NCBI GenBank assembly: GCA_937921485.1
Contig: CAKZSV010000007.1
Coordinates: 124,001-188,000 of the forward strand
Direction: 5' to 3'
DNA length: 64,000 nt
Source: an uncultured bacterium
GTDB lineage: Bacteria > Spirochaetota > UBA4802 > JAGODF01
Shown: positions 17,776 through 27,022 of the stretch, one piece after another
How positions within the stretch are numbered: the first letter of the stretch is position 1
Layout of the letters: each line of letters begins with the position of its first letter
Translations under genes and position numbers: made by a program
The notes under the pieces: model-generated
Databases searched by the model: none
The model's input: the letters and a program-made list of their open reading frames with translations, nothing else
What the model was told of the DNA's origin: nothing

Positions 17776-18521
17776 TACCTTCCGTACGTCAGTACGCGCG
17801 TTTTTTTGGGGACGCGCATTTTGAAAACTTCATCGCCAAGGGGAATGTTCAGCTGGATATTGCTATAAAATGAAATGCTGCGGACATAGCCGTTTTTTGT
17901 TTTCGCATAGACGTCAACTCTACCCGGAAAAAGCACCTGGCCGATGGTGTGATAATCCCCGTACATTTCCTTAATTATTTCTTTTCCGTCGCGGTCGCGG
18001 ATTCTCTTTTCGAGGAGTCGTAAGTCTTTTACGGCAATAGCCATGTCGAGCTTCAGTCCGTTTTTCACATCAATGAAAAGAAAGTGGTGCGCAAGGGTAA
18101 AAAATCCGCATGGCCACATTCCCAGGTAGCGGTGTTTCAAAGATTTGTCGATGCCACCCGATAATTTCGGATATAATCTTTTGTGATTTCCTGCATCAGC
18201 CGGGCCGTTTTGTATGACATACAGTATTTCTGAGTCAGGCATATACCATAGAAGATTTTTTTCATTTGAAATGACCGTTTGCGTGGAAGGTTCGCTGTAA
18301 TCGATTCTGAATCTGCCTTTTTTATCAGAGCGGTAACGGCCTTTGTATTTTTCAATAGCATTGTTTTCATAAATGATTTGTTCAAGAGAGCAATCGATTG
18401 AGGTTATTTTATCGTTTTCTTTGATAAACTTTTGGAGAATATTCGCTTCGGTGGTTTGTGAAAAAGAAAAGGAAAGATGAAAGAGGATTAATGATACAGT
18501 GATTGATGTCGTTCTAATCAT
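17775..18521 (-). CDS. LolA-like periplasmic carrier protein
   Basis: A 248-residue protein with a signal peptide (about 1-22, ending FSFSQ) and the LolA/LolB-like half-barrel pattern: ITSIDCSLEQIIY, then GRYRSDKKGRFRIDY and NLLWYMPDSEILYVI, matching the conserved strands and the W-Y-xP-D segment of LolA. LolA carries lipoproteins across the periplasm. I start it at ATG 18521 because the signal peptide begins there; an upstream in-frame ATG at 18584 would bury it. Pairing with a barrel protein rather than with LolB suggests a dedicated export route. A 71-nt gap separates it from fadA. Confidence 0.75.
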   Translation of the reverse strand: MIRTTSITVSLILFHLSFSFSQTTEANILQKFIKENDKITSIDCSLEQIIYENNAIEKYKGRYRSDKKGRFRIDYSEPSTQTVISNEKNLLWYMPDSEILYVIQNGPADAGNHKRLYPKLSGGIDKSLKHRYLGMWPCGFFTLAHHFLFIDVKNGLKLDMAIAVKDLRLLEKRIRDRDGKEIIKEMYGDYHTIGQVLFPGRVDVYAKTKNGYVRSISFYSNIQLNIPLGDEVFKMRVPKKTRVLTYGR

Positions 18522-18592
18522 GGCATCCAATGAATATAAAAGGAATGGCCGCCTTTCGGCAGCCATTCCATGAAATTCGTTCAATCAAAAAC

Positions 18593-19798
18593 TTACTCGC
18601 AAAGTTCGAAGAGCGCCGCGGCACCCATTCCGCCGCCGATGCACATCGACTCAACGCCGTATTTCGCGCCTTTTTTCTGCATCATCGTCATAAGCTGAGC
18701 ACAGAGCTTCGCGCCGGTGCATCCGAGAGGATGGCCGAGGGCGATTGCGCCGCCGTTGACGTTAATGATGCGAGAATCACTGTCGGCCGCCCAATATTTC
18801 TTATCGGCAAGACCGATCTGCTGGGCGCTGTAAATCGCCTGCGACGCGAATGCTTCATTTATTTCGTAAAGTCCGATGTCGGTAGGTTTCAGACCGAACA
18901 TCTTTAGAAGTTTTGGAATCGCATACGCAGGGCCAACACCCATTTCATCAGCGCGGCAGCCGGCAACGGTATAGCCGACAACTTTTGCGATGGGCTTCAA
19001 GCCGTATTTCTTAACTGCTTCTTCGCTCATAAGCAGAGTTGCAGCAGCACCGTCGGTGGTCTGCGAGGAGTTTCCTGCAGTCACGGAACCGGTTGATGCG
19101 AAGGCAGGTTTCAGCTTCTTGAGGCCTTCAAGTGTGGTATCCTTGCGGACGCCATCGTCGAAATCCTGCATCTTGATCACTTTCTCGTACTTCCCGTCTT
19201 TATACACATACGAAACAGCCGGAGTAGGTACAATCTCAGTGTATAAGCCCTTTTCCTGCGCAGCAGCAGCTTTCATCTGGGAATTGAATCCGAATTCATC
19301 CTGCATCTCACGGGTGATGTTGTAGCGTTTCGCTACATTTTCCGCTGTCATGCCCATGGATATATAGACGTCCGGGTTCTCCATCGCCCATTCAGGATGA
19401 GGCCGCGGCATATTTCCGCCCATGGGAACGATTGACATGGATTCAAGGCCGGCACCGATCGCAACATCGCACCAGCCGGCTTTAATACGCATTGCCTGTA
19501 GGGCAATCGCTTCAAGCCCGGAAGCACAGAATCGGTTAACAGTAGCGCCACAGGTGGCATCGGGGAATTTCGCCATCTGAGCTGCAATCCGCCCGATATT
19601 CAAGCCCTGTTCAGCCTCAGGGAAAGCGCATCCAACCATGATGTCTTCTACCGCATCTTTTGGAACGCCTTTGCTTCTTTCCATCAGACCGTTGAGCGCT
19701 GTCACCAGCAGGTCTTCAGGCCTCGTGTTTGCAAAAGCTCCTTTGGACCTTCTGCAGCCCGGGGTTCTTACTGAAGTAACTATATACGCTTCTCTCAT
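18593..19798 (-). CDS. fadA: Acetyl-CoA acyltransferase (3-ketoacyl-CoA thiolase)
   Basis: A 401-residue thiolase with all catalytic elements: nucleophilic Cys in NRFCASGLEAI, NEAFA, the histidine of GHPLGCTGA and the second Cys in CIGGGMGAA. It splits 3-ketoacyl-CoA into acetyl-CoA and a shortened acyl-CoA, the last step of beta-oxidation. A perfect GGAGGA ribosome-binding site precedes ATG 19798, and base composition is more GC-rich and codon-biased than neighbours, suggesting high expression. It is 26 nt downstream of fadN, the partner multifunctional enzyme, so the pair forms one operon. Confidence 0.96.
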   Translation of the reverse strand: MREAYIVTSVRTPGCRRSKGAFANTRPEDLLVTALNGLMERSKGVPKDAVEDIMVGCAFPEAEQGLNIGRIAAQMAKFPDATCGATVNRFCASGLEAIALQAMRIKAGWCDVAIGAGLESMSIVPMGGNMPRPHPEWAMENPDVYISMGMTAENVAKRYNITREMQDEFGFNSQMKAAAAQEKGLYTEIVPTPAVSYVYKDGKYEKVIKMQDFDDGVRKDTTLEGLKKLKPAFASTGSVTAGNSSQTTDGAAATLLMSEEAVKKYGLKPIAKVVGYTVAGCRADEMGVGPAYAIPKLLKMFGLKPTDIGLYEINEAFASQAIYSAQQIGLADKKYWAADSDSRIINVNGGAIALGHPLGCTGAKLCAQLMTMMQKKGAKYGVESMCIGGGMGAAALFELCE

Positions 19799-19824
19799 AT
19801 TATCCTCCTGTAATAATATTAAAA

Positions 19825-22251
19825 TTAAATCATGAGCGGCTTGCCGGTATTCATGATATGCTCAGCCATCTTTTGCGTATTTTCAGTCTTCCAGAGGTCA
19901 ACAAAAGCTTCACGCTCGAGGGTCATGAGATATTCTTCATCAACCAGCGTACCGCAATTCACGAGACCACCCGCCATACAGAAGGCAATACGCTTCGCAA
20001 TGGTTTCCATATGCGGAGTAATGTAGCCGCCGCCTCTCATATTGAGAAGTTCGGCATGCACCATACCGATTGCTTCGCGTCCCATGACGGGAATCTTCTT
20101 CTTTCTCGGAGGCACATAGCCTTCGTCGAGCATCTTGAGGACTTCTTTCTTCGCTTCGCCGATGATGTAGTCCTTGTTGAAAACGATCCTGTCTTTGGGG
20201 CCAAGGAAACCGTTCGCACGCGCTTCAGCCGCGGACATCGATACCTTCGCCTGGGCAACATTCATAAACGCGGGTATGAAATATCCGCCAAAGTCGGTGA
20301 GTTTTGCCGGACCGGGCACCGAGTCCATAAATTTGCGCCAGAGGTTGATCATACCGCAACCGCCGGGAACAAGGCCGGCGCCTATTTCCACAAGACCCAT
20401 GTATAATTCCGCATGGGCGACGATCTTATCGCAGGCAAGGCAGACTTCGCAGCCACCGCCGAGCGTCATTCCGTAGGGGGCAGCGACGATTGGGAACGGA
20501 GCATAGCGAATGCCCATGATACCCGCATGCACGTTGCGGATGAACTGATCGATTTCAGAAAATTTGCCGGAACGAGCAAGGCCAAGCATATACGAGAGGT
20601 CACCGCCCGCGGAGAAAGCACCGGGGATGCCGGGCGCCTGGTTGCCGATGACCATGCCGACGCCGTTTTTGTACACATACATCGCGGCTTCGGTCATGAA
20701 ATCGACCATATTCTTGTTGATGGCGTTCATCTTCGAATGGAATTCGAGGTCGAACACGCCATCGCCGATGTCGATGAGAGAGCAGGAATCGTTCGACATA
20801 ACCACGTTCTTCTTGTCGGCCTTAAAGACTTCAAGGAACAGGCAGTTTTCGCTGAAAATGATCGGCTTATATTCCTGTTTTATCAGGTCGTAGTAGTACT
20901 TCTTGCCGCCTTCGATTTTGTAAAAGGTTTTGTTTCCTTTTTTCAGCATCGTCTTGATGCTTTCGGGAATCGTCAGTCCGTCGGCCTCCATCTTCTTGAC
21001 GGATTCCTCCAGGCCGATGTTGTCCCACATTTCGAAGGGGCCGGCTTCCCACGCATATCCCCATTTCATCGCGTTGTCGATGCCGACGATTGTGTCGGAA
21101 ATCTCAGGTATGCGGTTGGCGGTGTAAATCGCCGCACGGGAAATGAGCTTCCACGCAAACTGCGAAGCCTTGTCGTCGCTGAAGAGAATGGCCTTTTGTT
21201 TTTCAGCAAGCGTTTTCGCTTCTTTTGCTTTCTTTGCGCATTCGGGAACAACGGCTTTCTTGTCGAATTCCTTGTGCTCGCCGGTCTTTACGTCGATGAC
21301 TTTCTTAATCTTCTTCCAGGTTGCAAGATCGACTTCGCTCTTGTAGAAACCGCCCTGGTCTTTGGTTTTGTTGCCGAGCATCTTTTTGGCAATCATGTCT
21401 TTTACGAACTGCGGGAACTGATACACATCGCGCTGTTCATCATTGACAAGAAGCTGATAGGAGTTTTCTGAAAGATGCCCGATTGTATCGAGACCAACAA
21501 GGTCTGCGAGGCCGAAAAGAGCGGTTTTCGGAAGACCAAACGTGGGTCCAAACATCGCGTCGATTTCGGGTATCGTCACATCGGCATCTTTGAGAAGACG
21601 GAACGCTTCAGCGATGAAATACACACCAATACGGTTTCCGATAAAGTTCGGCGTGTCTTTCGCCCACACGATTCCTTTTCCGAGTACTTTTTCTCCCCAC
21701 TGTTCTACGAATTTGCATATTTCAGGATCGGTATCCGGCCCTGCGACAAGTTCGAGAAGCTTCATGTAGCGAACAGGGTTGAAGAAATGGAGGATAACAA
21801 AATTCTTTTTGAACTGAGCGCTACGTCCTTCGGCCATTTTTGCAAGAGGGAGACCTGAGGTGTTTGAAGCAATGATGCAGGTTGGCTTCATCACCTTTTC
21901 AACGCGTTCAAAAAGGCTCTGCTTGATTTTTAAATTTTCAACAACAACTTCAAAAATAATGTCAACGTCTTTTAACTTATCGAAATCGTCTTCGAGGTTC
22001 CCGATGGAAATCAAATCGGGGTCGGTCTTCTTGTCCATGAAGAGGCCGGGTTTCGCTTTCTTCGCACCTTCCAGACCGGCTTTCACTATTCTGTTGCGGG
22101 CATCTTTATTGTCCTTTTCCTCGGGCTTAAGGTCGAAGGGTACAATGTCCAGCAATAGAGTAGGAATTCCGGCGCTCGCGCAGAGAGCTGCGATTCCTCC
22201 CCCCATGATACCGGAACCGATTACAGCTGCTTTTTCGATCCGTCTTACCAT
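19825..22251 (-). CDS. fadN: 3-hydroxyacyl-CoA dehydrogenase / enoyl-CoA hydratase, FadN type
   Basis: An 808-residue fusion. The N-terminal Rossmann domain (AAVIGSGIMGGGIA) and the dehydrogenase C-domain with HFFNPVRYMKLLELV bind NAD and 3-hydroxyacyl-CoA; the C-terminal third is a crotonase domain with oxyanion segment FSAGGDLSYM and a catalytic Glu in GLVEIGAGLVPGG. Dehydrogenase first and hydratase last is the FadN order, reversed from E. coli FadB. With FadA it makes the beta-oxidation cycle core; acyl-CoA dehydrogenase and synthetase genes are not in this window. GGAGGT lies at the right distance from ATG 22251. Codon use is strongly biased. Confidence 0.93.
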   Translation of the reverse strand: MVRRIEKAAVIGSGIMGGGIAALCASAGIPTLLLDIVPFDLKPEEKDNKDARNRIVKAGLEGAKKAKPGLFMDKKTDPDLISIGNLEDDFDKLKDVDIIFEVVVENLKIKQSLFERVEKVMKPTCIIASNTSGLPLAKMAEGRSAQFKKNFVILHFFNPVRYMKLLELVAGPDTDPEICKFVEQWGEKVLGKGIVWAKDTPNFIGNRIGVYFIAEAFRLLKDADVTIPEIDAMFGPTFGLPKTALFGLADLVGLDTIGHLSENSYQLLVNDEQRDVYQFPQFVKDMIAKKMLGNKTKDQGGFYKSEVDLATWKKIKKVIDVKTGEHKEFDKKAVVPECAKKAKEAKTLAEKQKAILFSDDKASQFAWKLISRAAIYTANRIPEISDTIVGIDNAMKWGYAWEAGPFEMWDNIGLEESVKKMEADGLTIPESIKTMLKKGNKTFYKIEGGKKYYYDLIKQEYKPIIFSENCLFLEVFKADKKNVVMSNDSCSLIDIGDGVFDLEFHSKMNAINKNMVDFMTEAAMYVYKNGVGMVIGNQAPGIPGAFSAGGDLSYMLGLARSGKFSEIDQFIRNVHAGIMGIRYAPFPIVAAPYGMTLGGGCEVCLACDKIVAHAELYMGLVEIGAGLVPGGCGMINLWRKFMDSVPGPAKLTDFGGYFIPAFMNVAQAKVSMSAAEARANGFLGPKDRIVFNKDYIIGEAKKEVLKMLDEGYVPPRKKKIPVMGREAIGMVHAELLNMRGGGYITPHMETIAKRIAFCMAGGLVNCGTLVDEEYLMTLEREAFVDLWKTENTQKMAEHIMNTGKPLMI

Positions 22252-22595
22252 AAATACCTCCTGAAATGTTGTAATAGATATAGCCCATCGCTACGTATCC
22301 GTTCACATGAGGCCCATACCATGCCAATTCTGCGGGGCAGGGGATAATTGTCAATAGTAATTGCGATGCTTTTATAATGTGTTTTATTTTTTTTCAAAAT
22401 TTACAAATACGTCAAAATATTTACATCATAAATATAATATAAATGATAATAAATATTATTAATAATTTTTATTATGTTAATAATTTCAATTAAAGAAACG
22501 AGGTTTTATGTATAACATGGAAAAGCAATCGTAAAAAATGTATTGACATGAAATTACATGCTACATTGTGTGTTGTACACGAATGATCGTATACT
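22252..22595. other. AT-rich gap upstream of fadN and of the tRNA pair
   Basis: No gene of useful length. From about 22370 to 22560 the sequence is extremely AT-rich with runs such as TATTATTAATAATTTTTATTATG. A minus-strand TTGACA (22350-22355) with a poor -10 may serve fadN-fadA, and a plus-strand TTGACA at 22543-22548 with TTGTGT at about 17 bp spacing probably serves tRNA-Cys and tRNA-Leu. Confidence 0.4.
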
Positions 22596-22668
22596 GGCGC
22601 CGTACCCAAGTGGCTAAGGGAGAGGTCTGCAAAACCTTTATGCAGCGGTTCGAATCCGCTCGGCGCCT
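22596..22668 (+). tRNA. tRNA-Cys (GCA anticodon)
   Basis: Acceptor GGCGCCG pairs with CGGCGCC; anticodon loop CTGCAAA carries GCA; T arm GCGGTTCGAATCCGC is intact. The discriminator base is U, as required by cysteinyl-tRNA synthetase. CCA is not encoded. It is followed after 30 nt by tRNA-Leu and is probably co-transcribed with it. Confidence 0.95.
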
Positions 22669-22698
22669 CATCAGCATCCGCAATCTCGCCATTTTTTA

Positions 22699-22784
22699 GC
22701 CCAAGTGGTGGAATAGGTAGACACAAGGGACTTAAAATCCCTTGGACATTCATGTCCGTGCCGGTTCAAGTCCGGCCTTGGGCA
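22699..22784 (+). tRNA. tRNA-Leu (UAA anticodon)
   Basis: An 86-nt class II tRNA: acceptor GCCCAAG pairs with CTTGGGC, anticodon loop CTTAAAA gives UAA, a long variable arm (TGGACATTCATGTCCG) follows and the T arm CCGGTTCAAGTCCGG is complete. Discriminator A73 is as expected for leucine. Confidence 0.95.
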
Positions 22785-22796
22785 CGTAATTCGAAA

Positions 22797-23426
22797 TTAC
22801 AATGAGTCCTCATCGTTTTCTTTTGCATCAATCACCGACTTTTTTTCTTTGTTCTCTGCCGGCTGCGATGCTGGAGGTGTAGTGTGAAAGCTCTCGTCCA
22901 AAGCATCGTTCGGAGCAATCTCAAAACTCGAAAGCGCAATATTGAAGTATTTTTCATGTTTATAAAATGAACGCAGGGAAGATTTGCAGTCCACTATGTA
23001 TATTATATTGCCACTCTGGCTGATTAGCGTTCGCTGGAGAACTTTTTTCTTGTTGGAACGATATTCGAATACGAGAAGTTTATCTCGAATATTTTTCCTT
23101 ATGTGAATTTTTTCTGTTTCAATGATATTATCAAGAAGTGGATCTATTGCCCTCAGGTTCCACCGTCGCTTCCAGACAGTAGTTTCAATATTAGTATCTT
23201 CCGCGGCGAAAGCCCTCACGCGAATCTCAGCATCGGCGGAAAACGACACAAATATATGTTTTTTCTCAAGCGTAATCTCGTCCGTCTCCCAGTGCGCGGG
23301 TACGGTGATTTCATATTTGAATTTATCGCATCGTTGTTTAATGAACTGGTGATCTCCCACTGACGATGAAGAGTGAAATTGAAATACAGGTAAAAGCAGT
23401 ATACAATAAAGTCTGCGATTTTTCAT
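22797..23426 (-). CDS. Hypothetical secreted protein
   Basis: A 209-residue protein starting at ATG 23426, chosen because a GGAGGA site sits upstream; it begins with a basic N-terminus and a hydrophobic segment (RRLYCILLLPVFQF) that looks like a signal peptide. The middle (about 30-165) has alternating strands with WETDEITLEK and VFEYRSNKKK, reminiscent of PsbP/DcrB-like single-domain folds. The last about 45 residues are Pro/Glu/Lys-rich and probably disordered. No enzyme motif. It overlaps nothing and lies between tRNA-Leu and the LOG gene. Confidence 0.6.
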   Translation of the reverse strand: MKNRRLYCILLLPVFQFHSSSSVGDHQFIKQRCDKFKYEITVPAHWETDEITLEKKHIFVSFSADAEIRVRAFAAEDTNIETTVWKRRWNLRAIDPLLDNIIETEKIHIRKNIRDKLLVFEYRSNKKKVLQRTLISQSGNIIYIVDCKSSLRSFYKHEKYFNIALSSFEIAPNDALDESFHTTPPASQPAENKEKKSVIDAKENDEDSL

Positions 23427-23453
23427 TAATTCCTCCATGTCATCGAGCAGCAA

Positions 23454-24230
23454 TCACGTTCGTGATGCGGCGTCATTTTCTTTGACGATATGCTGAACTT
23501 CCTTGATCATAGGTACAAGAATCGACTTTAAATATGAAAAACCTTCCTCGGCCGTAGAAAAATATTTAAAAAGCGATACGTCTTCCGGCGATATCAATCC
23601 GCATGACGCAAGTTTATCGAAGTTGATGACATCTTTCCAGAATTCTTCATCGCACAGAAGAATTGGTATATCGGTTTTTTCGAGCTTTTTTGTTTGTTTT
23701 AGCGTGAGAACTTCAAAAAATTCATCGAGCGTGCCGAAACCGCCGGGAAACACGACCAATGCTTTTGCGTGATACAAAAACCAGAGCTTTCTCATGAAAA
23801 AATAGTGAAATTCAAAATTCAATTCAGGTGTGATATATTGATTGGGGTATTGTTCAAAAGGAAGCGAGATATTGTATCCTATGGTTTTTTCTCCTGCGCG
23901 GCTGGCACCTCGATTTGCCGCTTCCATAATTCCAGGACCACCGCCGGTGCAGATATTGAACGTAAATTCCGGTTTTTCCATTGATTTCGACCAGCTTGCA
24001 AGACGGAAGGCGAGATCTTCCGCGATATCATAATATTTATGCATATTGGCTTCGGCTGAGCCGCCGGGGCAGATGCGGGCCGACCCGAAAAAAACAATCG
24101 TGTTGATGATGCCATTTTCCTGAAGCCGTTTTTCAGGTTCCAAATACTCGCAAAGAATGCGCACCGTGCGCGCATTTCTTGATTTCATAAAGGTGTCGTT
24201 ATTGTATGCTTTGGGTGATTTGACGTTCAT
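23454..24230 (-). CDS. LOG family protein (TIGR00730-type)
   Basis: A 258-residue Rossmann-like protein with the LOG hallmarks: FGSARI near the N-terminus, CTGGGPGIMEAANRGA and FPGGFGTLDEFFE (PGGxGTxxE). Such proteins cleave cytokinin or nucleoside 5'-monophosphates to free base and ribose 5-phosphate; this longer form resembles the bacterial PpnN-like branch. The start overlaps the stop of the upstream ATPase (TAATG), so the two are translationally coupled. The biological substrate is not predictable from sequence. Confidence 0.85.
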   Translation of the reverse strand: MNVKSPKAYNNDTFMKSRNARTVRILCEYLEPEKRLQENGIINTIVFFGSARICPGGSAEANMHKYYDIAEDLAFRLASWSKSMEKPEFTFNICTGGGPGIMEAANRGASRAGEKTIGYNISLPFEQYPNQYITPELNFEFHYFFMRKLWFLYHAKALVVFPGGFGTLDEFFEVLTLKQTKKLEKTDIPILLCDEEFWKDVINFDKLASCGLISPEDVSLFKYFSTAEEGFSYLKSILVPMIKEVQHIVKENDAASRT

Positions 24231-24865
24231 TAATCGTATCGCCTTTTCCTTTTTAGATTGAGTATGGTGCCATCGGTGTGTTCGGAAACGGAGGCAGACA
24301 ATATCTTCTGTTTGTCGATGAGGTCGATTGTCACGGAATCCATAAATGCGAGTATTATTTTTAATCCGGCGCCAATGCCTTTTAGTGGAATTTCCTTGCC
24401 GTTTAATCGCACGGTTATTTTCTTTTTTTCTGAATCGGTTGCGTAGCGTATAATCTGATCATGGTAATCGGTTGATTCGCTATTGGGAATGATGCCGATG
24501 AGCGATTCTATGTCCAGGCCGCAGCCGTGGTCGATGATTGTCGCATTGAAGTCTCTTTCGGTGATGTTGTATCTGACGGTAATTTCCCGCCTTTCCTCAA
24601 GGCATCCGCATTCAGCGGCGCTTCTTTTCTTACGGATTGTTTCCTGTACCGCGTTGGTAATGGCTTCATCCATCGAGAGAATTATTTCATCGATTTCTTC
24701 ACGCGGATATTCCATTATATTGAGATTTTCAACAAGAGAATTTATCACAGACGATACGACCGACGTGTCGGCTGAATAACTATCTAAAAAATTTATTTCT
24801 TTCTTCTTGCCACTTTTTCTCGTATCAACCATTGCAGGTTCTGAACAAGTAATGATAGTAGCCAT
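24230..24865 (-). CDS. RsbW/SpoIIAB-like serine-kinase ATPase
   Basis: A 211-residue GHKL-type ATPase: N-box MDEAITNAV, G1-type box DHGCGLD and G2 box KGIGAGLKI. This combination is that of anti-sigma-factor kinases and regulatory partners of STAS and PP2C proteins. No PP2C phosphatase or sigma factor is adjacent. The start at ATG 24865 is preferred over TTG 24883; neither has a good ribosome-binding site. It is directly upstream of the LOG gene. A STAS-domain protein that could be its substrate lies at 8936, too far away to assume. Confidence 0.8.
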   Translation of the reverse strand: MATIITCSEPAMVDTRKSGKKKEINFLDSYSADTSVVSSVINSLVENLNIMEYPREEIDEIILSMDEAITNAVQETIRKKRSAAECGCLEERREITVRYNITERDFNATIIDHGCGLDIESLIGIIPNSESTDYHDQIIRYATDSEKKKITVRLNGKEIPLKGIGAGLKIILAFMDSVTIDLIDKQKILSASVSEHTDGTILNLKRKRRYD

Positions 24866-24931
24866 GACAGGCTGTATATTCAATAATAAACTTACTGTAA
24901 GTCGTCAATCAATATTTGTCCTATTGTGCAA

Positions 24932-25801
24932 TTAATCAAGTTTCGCATTTTTTGCACAACGAAAGCCAAAATGATGAAACGGCTGATTGGATGCATAATG
25001 AGGCCGCCTGTTGAATGCGAGTGCATAGATGCCGTCCCACCACCAGGATCCGCCGCGAACGACCTTCTTTAGATGGCCAGAGCAATTTATTTCGCCGTTG
25101 CAGGGCCCTTTCGGATCCCTGCCCATGCACGCCGAACCGCATTTTTCATAGCTTTCGCTGTACCAGTCGTTCACCCATTCCCATGAGTTTCCTGCCATAT
25201 CGTACAGTCCGTAGCGGTATGACGGGCGGGAGCCCACATCCGAGGTGGTACTGCTACCGCAACCTTTTTTCCCTTTTTCCTGAATTATTGCTTTCGAACA
25301 GTCCGCAGGTTCATTTCCCCAGGGATACAAATCGCCTTCATCTCCCCTTGCGGCTTTTTCCCATTCCGCTTCCGTCGGCAGGCGTTTCCCCGCCCATTTG
25401 CAATACTCGTAAGCATGATACCAATTGACCCCGAGCATTGGCTGATTCGGTCTGCTGTAGCCCCGATAATTCGGTTTGGCGGGTTTGCAGCCGCCGGCCT
25501 TCACGCACTCCTGGTATTGCGAAAATGTTACTTCGAAGATGTCCATAAAAAAAGTGCTTACTTCCACAGTGCTTTCCGGAAATTCATCTTTCACTTTCCT
25601 CCCGCTGTCTTCATCGACAGAGGTGCGGTTGCTGCCGCGTATGAATGCGCCTCCCGGAATGCATCTCATGCCTTCCGGAATCTTTAAAGATGCGCAGGGA
25701 AGATGGCCATCGGTGTTTCCATTTGCACGCATATTGCATGCAAGAACAGCGCACAAAAATATCATTACAAGAAAAAGTATTTGTCGATGTGGTACATACA
25801 T
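24932..25801 (-). CDS. SUMF1/FGE-fold lipoprotein
   Basis: A 289-residue lipoprotein: signal peptide with lipobox AVLAC (Cys22), then a formylglycine-generating-enzyme domain from about residue 42 with MDIFEVTFSQYQECV, GKRLPTEAEWEKAARG, YPWGNE, GLYDMAGNSWEWVNDWY and VRGGSWW. Real FGE uses two cysteines in the RGGSxxC region; here the segment reads RGGSWWWDGIY with none, so formylglycine synthesis is unlikely and a binding role is more plausible. Several other cysteines occur in the N-terminal half and in CNGEINC. It starts 5 nt after the LIC_10091-like gene stops. Confidence 0.85.
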   Translation of the reverse strand: MYVPHRQILFLVMIFLCAVLACNMRANGNTDGHLPCASLKIPEGMRCIPGGAFIRGSNRTSVDEDSGRKVKDEFPESTVEVSTFFMDIFEVTFSQYQECVKAGGCKPAKPNYRGYSRPNQPMLGVNWYHAYEYCKWAGKRLPTEAEWEKAARGDEGDLYPWGNEPADCSKAIIQEKGKKGCGSSTTSDVGSRPSYRYGLYDMAGNSWEWVNDWYSESYEKCGSACMGRDPKGPCNGEINCSGHLKKVVRGGSWWWDGIYALAFNRRPHYASNQPFHHFGFRCAKNAKLD

Positions 25802-25806
25802 TGGTA

Positions 25807-26925
25807 TTATTTTCCCTTCGCATCATTTTTTACTGGAACGCTTTTTTCTTTCACTTTTGCTGGTTGAGGTAATTCGCTAATTATCTGGACTGCGCTGATG
25901 CCATTTGTCGCATCAATTATGGCCGAGCGCATGATATCGTGTACGCTGCGCTTCTGAATCGGCTTCGAAAGGTATTCCTGAAAAAGGGAAAGCGGCATGA
26001 CATTGTAGTGAAATCCCTTGTCGGTTGAGATTTCCGAATCGGGGGCCCATGGATACTTAAATTTCTGGAATGAAATTGTCCGTAATAGCATTGATCGGCT
26101 GTCGGAAGGCAGTGCGGTAAAATTCTTTTTGAAGTTGTCCGAATATGATGGGATGTATTCTTCGGCGTTTGAGAGATATACGAGTCGAATGGGAACGTTC
26201 ATTTTTTTTGCCGCATCGGCGATGCCGCGTATGGTAATGGTTCCGTTCAAGTTGCCTTTCCGTGCAATTATTTTTCCCGATAGCGCGAGATTGCGGATTC
26301 TGTCGTAATATTTCTGGTCATTCAGCCAGATCGTGTATTTGTACTTCTTTGTCACTCTATCTAAATTGCGAAAGCGCCATGGAATGTATCCGAGGCCGAT
26401 TTTCCAGGTTTTTTTTATATAATCAATTTCAGGATTACCGCTGAATTCCTTATCAATTATTTCTGCTACCGCTCTGGATGATGTTTTCGACCATAGCGCC
26501 CTGAATTTTTCGGGCGTATCGGCCTGCTTGAGAAAAGCAATATGCAGCATGTTTGCTGTAACAACGCGTTTGGTAAAGTCAACAAGCCATACCCATTCGG
26601 AATTCGCCCACGATGAAAGTAAAAAATTCTGCGTGCCTCCAAGCCCTACATAGCCGCCGCCAATATCTGCAATATGATTTTTAAACAGTTCAAGACGGTC
26701 TTCATTTGATATGATGGTATTCCCGATTTCCCACTTTGTTGGCTCTACGTCTTCTTCAGGTGTGGAAGAAAATATTGCATGTTGCTGCTTGACAGCTACC
26801 TGCGCGGATGCGGAGGATTCGCTGATGAGCGAGCCGGAAAAGCACACATGAATAAAGATTGCAAAAAAAAGGATTCCTGCTGATGTACAAAAACGACGCA
26901 TAATCGGATATATCAAAGTTCTCAT
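25807..26925 (-). CDS. LIC_10091-like secreted protein
   Basis: A protein of about 372 residues with a hydrophobic N-terminal signal (about 10-33) and a predicted Rossmann-type core. The stretch GGYVGLGGTQNFLLSSWANS followed by WLVDFTKRVV is what I remember from the Leptospira LIC_10091 family, whose fold resembles a methyltransferase without an obvious SAM motif. The C-terminus is Pro/Lys-rich. Three in-frame ATGs (26952, 26925, 26901) are possible; only the middle one has a purine-rich (CGGGG) sequence nearby. It precedes the SUMF1 lipoprotein gene by 5 nt. Function unknown. Confidence 0.55.
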   Translation of the reverse strand: MRTLIYPIMRRFCTSAGILFFAIFIHVCFSGSLISESSASAQVAVKQQHAIFSSTPEEDVEPTKWEIGNTIISNEDRLELFKNHIADIGGGYVGLGGTQNFLLSSWANSEWVWLVDFTKRVVTANMLHIAFLKQADTPEKFRALWSKTSSRAVAEIIDKEFSGNPEIDYIKKTWKIGLGYIPWRFRNLDRVTKKYKYTIWLNDQKYYDRIRNLALSGKIIARKGNLNGTITIRGIADAAKKMNVPIRLVYLSNAEEYIPSYSDNFKKNFTALPSDSRSMLLRTISFQKFKYPWAPDSEISTDKGFHYNVMPLSLFQEYLSKPIQKRSVHDIMRSAIIDATNGISAVQIISELPQPAKVKEKSVPVKNDAKGK

Positions 26926-27022
26926 GCGAAAAACCCCGGAAAAGAGTATCATCGTTGCAGACGTGATGAAATATTACCGCACAGCCGCACTGTCAAGCGC
27001 TTTATCAAAAGAAGCTATGCGA

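Noticed and set aside
20413..21471. Long plus-strand ORF (352 residues) antisense to fadN
   Set aside because: It lies wholly inside the clear fadN frame; its length reflects the codon bias of fadN and it has no start signal or family pattern.
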